From NCBI GenBank assembly GCA_028565635.1, contig JAOXYB010022859.1, positions 1 to 16,768 on the forward strand: DNA of 16,768 nt, written 5' to 3'. A program made the position numbers and the translations under genes. Shown here piece after piece: positions 10,375-16,768 of this stretch (the first letter of the stretch is position 1; every line of letters begins with the position of its first letter). The notes under the pieces were generated by a model that had not been told where the DNA came from, did not search any database, and saw nothing but the letters and a program-made list of their open reading frames with translations. This DNA comes from Phoronis ovalis. Its lineage: Eukaryota; Phoronida; Phoronidae.

Positions 10375-11971
10375 GTAAGTTAATGTGTCACATTGAACTA
10401 TTTTGACAAGTCTTGTCTCTCTATTCTGTTCCTGAAGCCACTTTTTGTTTCCCGTACATTCTCAATCTCATCTATGACTATATTTCTCAGTTTCTGGATT
10501 ATTTAGATTAATAATAACATTTGTATAATAAAACTGGTAGACTATTAAAACCAAAACCAGTTACCTTTGACTAAAATTAAATGTATACACTGCAGCAAAG
10601 TGAAGAATTAGTAAAATTTTCTCCCAAGTTTTCATCTTTACGGGAAGAATGTATTCCTACTATTAAAGTAATAAAGAGTAAAACAATTTCTGTCAGTCAA
10701 ATTAGTAAATTCAGAAAACACGGATTATGTATACTATTAATTGGAGATCAACAGTGTACTTGTTATTTTTTATGTATTGTATTGTATCATGTCTTTCACA
10801 CTTTTTGATTATCATTCCTACGATTGTATTTAAAGGCAATGACAGTGACCAGGACCCTGGTTTTATCTTGTGATTCTGCAAGGGACCCCTTTGGAAACAA
10901 GCCTCATGGCTTTAAGGGCTATATATATTTTCATACATTTTACACTATGTCTTTCAATTTTATCATTTGTGACTCAGGTTTTATAACAAGTCTCCAGTTA
11001 TATAATATGGTGCTGTACTTTTTATTATGTAATATTTTTTAAGCATAGGCCTATTTTATTTGCGATTTTGTACCTTGTTTGTTTTTTATCAGAAATATAT
11101 TTACTTTACTTACTTACATGTTTTTGTCTACACCCGGGGGGGGGACAGTCAATATGAAAGTGGGTACGCATGTTCCAACAAAATATCGCGTGAAAGGGTG
11201 TTTTTTTCGAACCGCCAGTGCGTAACACATATTACGCGCTTAGGGTCTGTTTTTCGGCTAAAATCACGAAAAAGGTTGTTTTTCTTGGAGGTGTGACAAT
11301 TCTTTAGGGGTGTTTTTCCCCAAAAGTCGCTTCCTTAGGGGTGTATTTTTGCAGAATTTCACTTCGTTAGGGGCTTTCTGAAAAGCCATGTTGGAACATG
11401 GGTGCCCACTTTCATATTGACTGCCCCCTGGGCCTGTTGGCAACAGACAAGACAATCATTCTTCAGTGAATAATGTATTCAATAAGCTTAATTGCTATGT
11501 TTATTTATAAGCCATGTTGCTATAAAGTGACTCTCAGATGACTCAAGAGATAAGCTAATTGTGGTAAAGATATTTAGTTGTTCAACTTGTTATGTATCTT
11601 TTTGTGTAGAAATGGTTAATAATCATGTGTAGTTGTATTTTGTATAACACAAAAGTGCACAATCTTCATAATCAGTAGTTATGTAATAGTTCTAGGATTA
11701 TGCCAACTATATATAGTACTTGGGGTGCTAATAATATATTGACTGCAGAAACTGAAATCCTTGATGTCCACCAGCTTGGGTTTGGTTTGGGGTTCTTCGA
11801 CTGAAAAATCAAATATATTCATAATATTTTTAGGCTGCGTGTATTCCACTATTTATGAAAAACAAAGATGTCGCTGCAGAAGCTGTGACTGGCAGCGGTA
11901 AAACACTGGCGTTTGTTATCCCATTACTTGAAATATTACTGAGAAGAGAAGACAAACTACGTCAAAAAGAG
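10279..11971 (+). CDS. DDX55: ATP-dependent RNA helicase DDX55, 5' part (exons 1-2 only)
   Basis: Exon 1 at 10279-10374 and exon 2 at 11834-11971 are joined in phase 0, giving 78 residues. Exon 1 encodes [20 protein letters not shown]...FKHMTPVQ, with the DEAD-box Q motif (upstream aromatic plus TPVQ). Exon 2 encodes [20 protein letters not shown], then [20 protein letters not shown], with Walker A/motif I (AVTGSGKT). The [20 protein letters not shown] and LEILLRRE blocks match DDX55, the homologue of yeast Spb4, which acts in the nucleolus in 60S ribosomal subunit maturation. DDX55 is typically about 600 residues. Motifs Ia through VI (PTRELA, DEAD, SAT, HRIGR) are not found in the remaining 4.8 kb of plus strand. 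The gene therefore either has a very long intron 2 running off the window or is broken here. Confidence 0.93.
11133..11432. mobile_element. ~300-bp inverted-repeat element with internal ~32-bp repeats
   Basis: The left end 11133-11179 reads CCCG, nine Gs in all, then ACAGTCAATATGAAAGTGGG and ACGCATGTTCCAAC. The right end 11390-11432 is its near-perfect inverse (GTTGGAACATGGGTGCCCAC...CAATATG inverse...CCCCCTGGG), with about two mismatches and a small indel outside the G-tract. The interior carries repeats beginning TTAGGG at 11240, 11304, 11335 and 11367. No long coding frame is visible and I could not define a target duplication. It sits in DDX55 intron 1. Confidence 0.7.
11240..11380. repeat. 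Degenerate ~32-bp minisatellite inside the intronic element
   Basis: Units start with TTAGGG(G)TGTNTTTTT and continue into an A-rich then TCNCTTC-like half; clear starts are 11304, 11335 and 11367 (spacing 31-32 bp). The gap from 11240 to 11304 equals two units, one more degenerate. Confidence 0.6.
11834..11971 (+). CDS. DDX55: DDX55 exon 2 (residues 33-78, Walker A)
   Basis: Acceptor ATATTTTTAG before GCTGCG, donor AAAGAG|GTACCT. Contains GSGKT, the phosphate-binding loop. 46 codons, collinear with human DDX55. Confidence 0.94.
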
Positions 11972-13186
11972 GTACCTATATATAGTATTGCTGTTTTAAA
12001 AGCAGATTTTATTATTATTATACCTTAAATAGCTGTACATTGGGCTTTTTGAAATAAAATGCTATTAAATAACAAAGAATGTGTTTATAAGTAGACCATT
12101 TCTAGTTAAGAATTTCAAGTGACTATTCCTCCAAGGGAAAATTGGAAAGGAGAAAACAATTCTACTATGAGACTGGGGCACTGCTGATCCAAATCAGGTA
12201 ACAACTGCCTAAAAAAGATTATTTTTATGTTAAATTAGGGAAGTTTATTGCACAGTTTTATTTGCAGTGTTGTGTGTCTATTTACATCTTGCCAGTGGTG
12301 TATCATACACATTATATAAATAAAAGAGGCATGTTACAAAGTATTATTTATATAAAAATGGATTCAGTTGTTTATGTGCATGAAATCAAACATCAGAGAA
12401 AATTGTCCTATACCTACAGATTGATATTCACATTAACTATACCTATAACATTTCGCTATATTTCACATCTTGCCAGTGCTATATATCACACAAAATATGT
12501 ATAAATGTATTTTCTAAACACTTTATACTTTCTAGTAAATGCATAGAAACTGTTTCAGTTATAAGTTAAGTTTAAAAAATGTGCCCGTATAAAAACTTAA
12601 ATAAAGGGGATTTTAAAAATATTTAAATATGTTTGGTACATACTTGAAAAGTGCTTGAAAATTGCAAATAGTCCTTAAAAATCAATTACATTTCCCAAAA
12701 TTTGCCAGATCAATATTCTGTTTGTAAGATATATATAATAGGCCAAAAAGGTAAAATTTATGAAAATGCAATAATATTTTGAATCTGTTTGTAGGCATTG
12801 CTTGGTTCACAGTCCCTTATCTAGACATCCTTAGTCACCTGCCATGTTTAATCTATCATGATGACTCCTTCTGAATAGGCTGTAATAGAACCCATGCATT
12901 GATGCATGAAGTCTCAGCTAATCAATTTTTTCCCTCTCTAGTAAGGTGCACAGTTAGAGAGCTCAATACAAGCACACCCCACCTTGTCATTGAAATTTTT
13001 GTCATTGATGTATCTAGTGTATGAGAAAGTGCTGTCAAAAAATAGACAAATTACATAAATGGGTGTTTTTCAAAAATAAAATAATGGTCTTGAAAAGTAC
13101 TTCAACCTCAAACTGTCTCTGCTATGAACCATGTTAAATTAAATTGGTATTTTAAAAATATTTAACATAACCACTATTATAAACAA
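11972..13186 (+). other. DDX55: DDX55 intron 2 (start), no coding signal
   Basis: No helicase exon on the plus strand. ACATCTTGCCAGTG-like sequence occurs at about 12274-12287 and again at about 12465-12478, each followed by TATATCA/TATCATACAC-like sequence, hinting at an old duplication. Several CTTGAAAAGT-type stretches (about 12642 and 13091) resemble 3' ends of old repeats. The minus strand has frequent stops. Confidence 0.6.
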
Positions 13187-13440
13187 TTATTGGCAACCAT
13201 CAATAACCTTCATTAAATTGTTCCAAGTCTGTCTGTTGAATGGAACTTGTCGATTTGGTTTGCTGAACTCCTTAAAGTCACAATATTTAGTCTGTGTTTG
13301 TGATGGGTTATCTGGTTCCTTTGTTTTAGCAATTGCATCTTGTAGCCTGGTGACTTCACTGGATAACCGCTTTCTCACACAATTTTGATTGTGGTCTGCA
13401 AAAGCTTTGTTGTGCTTTTTTGGACTTGCGTCAAAGAAGT
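13187..13440 (-). CDS. Unassigned gene, exon C with stop
   Basis: Acceptor TGTTTCTTTTCAG; 84 codons including TAA at 13187-13189, from DFFDASPKKHNKAF to MKVIDGCQ. Phase matches exon B. If the protein is truly a channel, a donor such as ATGAAG|GTTATT (13207/13206, phase 0 but weak) might be used instead and lead to further exons. I found none downstream to 11972. Confidence 0.52.
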
Positions 13441-15420
13441 CTGAAAAGAAACATATACTTTAATGACATTATGACTTATTCTAGCAAAAAATATAATTTG
13501 ACTGGAGTTGATTTTTAAAATTAATTTAGGGAATCTATGGATTTTTTTAAAATATTTTTTTATGTAATTGAGTTTATATACCTTTTATTTAAGGTACGTA
13601 GCGATTATTGTTCTGCACAATTTCTGCACACTTTATACTTTAAGTTAAATTTATAAAACTAATTGAAAAGATTAAAAACACGAAAGTTTATATATTTGTA
13701 AAGTGTACCTTAATCTGTAACTTTCTTATTTTTCTCTGAGTAGGCCATGTAACCTGAACGTTTGCCATTTGAGGTTGAAATGTTAACTTTTTTAAACAAA
13801 CTTTTAATTAAAAGAATATAAGCCAAAAACTCCTTATACTTTGTACTTAGTTGAAACTGCTCAAATATTTAACTTATTTTAACCCAAGCAAGGGTGCAGG
13901 CCACGTGATCTACTCAGAGAAAAATAAATTACAGATTTAGAAAGTTTGAGTTATATACTTTCAAAACATCTTTTCATTTAATTTGCTAACATTTAACTGA
14001 AAGTATAAAGTGTGAATAAATTGTGTCCAGCAATAATTGCAACCTTCCTTAAGAATTTTTACCTGCTGTGACTCCCATTCTTTCTCTTTTACTATGTGTG
14101 TTACACTCTTGATTCAAAGGTATGGTTAAGACTGCTCTATTCTCATTGAAGGACTTTTGACTATAAACTTCCAGTTGGTAGGATTCATCTATCTCCTCAG
14201 TTGTCTCTTCAGCCAATATTATGTCACTCAGTTGAACATTTATGTCTGTGTTCTTTCTTGAAAATATCAGTACTTTTTCATCGTCAAGAATCATTTTTCC
14301 GGTTACTATTCCATATAAGGTTTCATCATCCTGAATCATGCTGCCATTTGCATATTCAGTCTCTATGGAAAATAAGCTCTGTGTGTAAAACTCTTTGAAA
14401 AACAAATCCTTGTTTTGTGATATTGCTGGTTTCATATCAAATGTATAACACTTTCCATGACCAATTTCTTGATGTATAGTCAAATTCAAAAATGTTTCGT
14501 TTGCTAATTTACTTGTTGTGTAGAGATATGGTCGAATCTGTTGATATGTCAGCTCAGGTGCTAGAACAATGCAGTATCTAGAAAGAAAAAAGTGATATTT
14601 TAAAAAATTTAGTAATAATCCCATACAAATTTTGGTTAAAAGTTCTCAGAAATGTTGCAAAGATTTCTGTGAGTTTGACTAAAAGTACTTAACTGAAAAA
14701 ATACTTTTAAGTATTAAAATATATAAAAATAGAATATCAATGCTAGGATACTATAAGTTCCTAAAATTTCGACTGTAAATATTATATAATGAAATATTAT
14801 GAAAAGTTTCAACACTAAATGTTGCGAATTAAAATGGCAGATGAGTAACGGGGAAAATAGTTATAAAGCAGGAGAAAACATACTAGTAGATAAGTAACGA
14901 GAGCGAAAACTAACTTCAGATTCTAATCAGAATAGCCCAGTACATATCGCACACAAAGTGTGTGATCGTTATCTGATGATGCCTGCTGCCACATATTGGT
15001 TTAATTTCTGTAATATTAATGTTAAATGAACATTTAGTTTCTAGACTACAGAATTGACCCTTACGTTCCATATTGGTGCAAAACAATTTGAATTGCACCA
15101 TGCTGCTTATCAATTGTGGGATTGGTTGCATCTGTTATATCATCCCAAATACTTCCAAATGGACTCGACATACAGTCAGAAGAATGGAACACGAAACAGT
15201 CTAACTTATCAGCAACATCATAATCCGAAAATTCACCCAATTGACTGGCTTCTTCTTCTAGAGCTTTTTTGAACTCCGGTGCATAAAGACAAAGTTTTGC
15301 TTCTTTGCAGATGTCTGTAACATTATTTGGTATAAGACTTATGAAGTCGCTTAGAAGTAAAATTGGAGTTTTTGCTGGGCTGCCATTACTTCTCCGTGTA
15401 TATGGAGGCTGCTGAACAAT
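13187..15420 (-). CDS. Unassigned multi-exon gene, 5'-incomplete, weakly DEG/ENaC-channel-like
   Basis: Three minus-strand exons, 15420-15065, 14577-14063 and 13440-13187, join with matching phases (2 then 1) and canonical splice sites to 374 residues and TAA. The product looks extracellular: possible N-glycosylation sites at about residues 12, 33, 145 and 150, scattered cysteines, no transmembrane segment in these exons. CFVFHSSDC (residues 75-83) and GHGKCYTFD (158-166) resemble the C-x-F...C and G-x-C-Y-T-F-N signatures of the DEG/ENaC extracellular domain, and EKVLIFSRK could be the V-x-I-H-type strand after it. Against this, the Cys-rich thumb and TM2 are not seen, and an insert separates the two signatures. 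The 5' exons lie upstream of 15420 and possibly beyond the window. It is antisense to DDX55, within or after its intron 2. It could also be a lineage-specific secreted protein or a decaying copy. The exon structure is solid; the identity is tentative. Confidence 0.6.
13593..14048. mobile_element. 456-bp TTAA-flanked element with 58-bp terminal inverted repeats (MITE, piggyBac-like target)
   Basis: The left arm 13593-13650 and the reverse complement of 13991-14048 align without gaps over 58 bp at 47 identities by my count. They share cores such as CACACTTTATACTTT and GTTAAAT. TTAA lies immediately outside both ends (13589-13592 and 14049-14052), as expected of a TTAA target duplication, and the termini read GG...CC. 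The interior is AT-rich with no open frame, so it is non-autonomous. It lies wholly in the intron between exons B and C of the unassigned gene. Family assignment to piggyBac rests only on the TTAA. Confidence 0.72.
14063..14577 (-). CDS. Unassigned gene, exon B
   Basis: Acceptor TTTCTTTCTAG, donor GCAG|GTAAAA; 171 codons plus split codons on each side. Contains GHGKCYTFDMKPA and a long acidic segment (ILAEETTEEIDESYQLEV). The longest open frame in the right third of the window. The TTAA-flanked element begins about 10 bp beyond its donor. Confidence 0.68.
15065..15420 (-). CDS. Unassigned gene, exon A
   Basis: Acceptor TTTTTTCTAG, donor GGAAC|GTAAGG; open for 118 codons from the acceptor (IVQQPPYTRRS...) to (...VLHQYG). 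Four cysteines (residues 38, 44, 75, 83). The other two frames contain stops, and the length exceeds chance for AT-rich DNA. Confidence 0.6.
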
Positions 15421-16653
15421 CTAGAAAAAATATTGTATTTAACAATGTTAAAACATGTTACAAAAAAATATTGACCTTACATATTTGTTTTGCAAGAATT
15501 GTATTTTTTACATAAACACAATTATTACTTAATAATTACAAGAAATTTCATTATTTAGCGTAAAATCCTGGACTTCATGATAACTAATTTATCACCCAGG
15601 TTCAAAAGCCTAGGTTTATTTTGTCACTACCTGTATGGGTAATCGTTTGGACCTTTTAAATTAAAATATGTCAAGGAAGCATTTTTATTATTTATTACTT
15701 GTATCTTTAGGCATGTGTCACTCAAATGATGACAAACAGCTTTCGTTATATAGTAATCATCAGTAGTGTCACAAAGCATTAATCATATCGTGCAAAAGTT
15801 GCCAAATAAACTTTTCAGCTTATTGTGGAGGTAAATAAACTAAAGTTAATCTAATCTGGAGATGAAGTCTGAACTTGTTTTGTTTTGATTGTTCTTAATT
15901 GTTAGCTTCAATTGTTCTTATAGGATTACTTGGAAACAATCTGAATCAGTAAGTTATTAATTTCATCTATTGTTGTGGAGAAAAACAAAACAACATTACA
16001 AATGATCTCAAAATAGAAGTGAGTTTCAAAATATAAGTCTAGTTTTCATAATCAAAATGATGAAATAGACATTATACTAAAGTTTCTAATCCAAAAAGAC
16101 AAAAGATTGAAATATTTCTCACGATCCATTTAAAATAAAAATTAATTAGTATGTTTACAAAATATTTAAGTAAAAATAAAAACCCAACACACAAAGTTGA
16201 AACTTTACACACAGCTTCTGTAGATTTTGATCTACAAAGCAGTTTCTCAGATTTAATATTTTTCTTTGTTTAAAATTAAATATGCATTTTTCAAAGTTTA
16301 AAGGTGACTTACAATTTTGCTGATTTTGACCAGATCCTTAAATTTTAAAAATACAAACTGTTTGAACACAGCAAAATTTTAAAATCTGAGATATAATTTT
16401 TTGTCTAAAAAAAACATGCAAATTTTGAGATAAATACTCTGGGAGACATTTAGGGTTTTCTTTATTAGGCTTATAGGCCTATATATTATGTGTATGCTGT
16501 AGATTGCATAAGTATTGGGTATTATAGTTTTCTTTTTGAGGCATATGCCTATTTTTTTTTATATACTGTTGATTGTATGTAATGAACATGTATTTTACTT
16601 GTCTAGTATAATAATTATCTTTCTGCACATAATCAACATTTGTTTGTAGTATT
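15421..16653. other. AT-rich non-coding stretch
   Basis: No convincing exon on either strand, including none with motifs for the 5' end of the unassigned minus-strand gene or the next DDX55 exon. It contains a perfect short hairpin TGTAGAT-TTTG-ATCTACA (about 16216-16233), a looser inverted repeat of CTCAGATTTNA-type sequence between about 16244 and 16392, and the tandem duplication near 16454. Confidence 0.55.
16454..16587. repeat. Degenerate tandem duplication, ~72-bp unit
   Basis: TTTTCTTTATTAGGCTTATA (from 16456) and its following 35-40 bases recur from 16528 as TTTTCTTTTTGAGGCATATG with a similar continuation (ATA.G.CT...GATTG.AT). The AGGCCTAT/ATGCCTAT core lies in each unit. Confidence 0.45.
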
Positions 16654-16654
16654 A

Positions 16655-16740
16655 TGCTCCGTTTACACTACACTTTTGACACGGCGCAAATTGACACGGC
16701 GCAAGATGTTCCGTGTCAAGCGACCGTTTACACACACAAC
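16655..16740. repeat. Fold-back repeat at right edge (CCGTTTACAC / TTGACACGGCGCAA)
   Basis: TTGACACGGCGCAA occurs twice in direct orientation (16676-16689, 16691-16704) and its first nine bases recur inverted at 16711-16719 (CCGTGTCAA). CCGTTTACAC occurs on both sides (16659-16668, 16724-16733). GC content is far above the flanking DNA. It looks like the end of a dispersed repeat that continues beyond the window. Confidence 0.6.
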
Positions 16741-16768
16741 TGTTGTAGATAAGAAGGTGCAGTGCGCA

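Larger units (their letters stand above)
10375..11833 (+). other. DDX55: DDX55 intron 1
   Basis: A 1459-bp intron. The stretch 10375-11100 shows only AT-rich sequence with short open frames of no recognisable protein. The inverted-repeat element occupies 11133-11432. The rest (11433-11833) shows nothing. Confidence 0.8.

Noticed and set aside
10581-11042. Two plus-strand open frames in DDX55 intron 1
   Set aside because: They lack helicase similarity; hydrophobic, low-complexity translations are typical of AT-rich introns.
11060-11455. Open frames on both strands over the inverted-repeat element
   Set aside because: Both contain a QYESG(Y/H)(A/P)CSN string because the terminal repeats are translated on each strand; it is repeat DNA, not a protein pair.
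12262-12504. Plus-strand 80-codon open frame
   Set aside because: No DDX55 motif, no good flanking splice signals in phase, and it overlaps a degenerate duplication.
16216-16233. Perfect 7-bp stem hairpin TGTAGAT-TTTG-ATCTACA as a terminator or small RNA
   Set aside because: Such short hairpins are expected by chance over this length, and intrinsic terminators do not apply to animal nuclear genes.

Overview
This is an AT-rich, intron-rich nuclear DNA segment from an animal. The two recognisable genes are conserved eukaryotic genes with canonical GT-AG introns. The protein divergence from vertebrates and the GC-skewed dispersed repeats (GAGCAGCGAGC-type, GGGGGACAGTCAATATG-type, AGGCCTAT-type) suggest a marine invertebrate. 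I cannot place it to phylum from the sequence alone.

Layout. Positions 1-2320 hold no secure gene: a dispersed-repeat fragment lies at the left end, followed by AT-rich sequence with one weak minus-strand exon candidate. Positions 2331-9829 (minus strand) hold a complete GGNBP2 orthologue (gametogenetin-binding protein 2). It has 12 coding exons with consistent phase throughout and encodes 697 residues. A 449-bp gap (9830-10278) separates its start codon from that of a plus-strand gene, DDX55, so the two are head to head and probably share a bidirectional promoter. DDX55 is represented only by exon 1 (10279-10374, Q motif) and exon 2 (11834-11971, Walker A motif). No later helicase motif is visible in the remaining 4.8 kb. 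In that space, on the minus strand, are three phase-compatible exons (13187-15420) of another protein-coding gene, which I recognise only weakly as DEG/ENaC-channel-like. It is either nested in a long DDX55 intron or marks a break in DDX55.

Mobile and repeat DNA. There is a 456-bp element with 58-bp terminal inverted repeats flanked by TTAA, sitting 10 bp from a splice donor of the nested gene. A roughly 300-bp element with about 40-bp terminal inverted repeats and internal ~32-bp repeats lies in DDX55 intron 1. A 41-bp near-perfect palindrome bracketed by 8-bp direct repeats lies in GGNBP2 intron 1. A fold-back repeat lies at the right edge, and a degenerate tandem duplication lies just before it.

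Nothing here resembles a bacterial operon, a CRISPR array or an RNA gene. The most noteworthy items are the divergent GGNBP2/DDX55 pair, the unassigned nested gene, the Cys-x-Cys-rich expansion in GGNBP2 exon 10 and the structured repeats.
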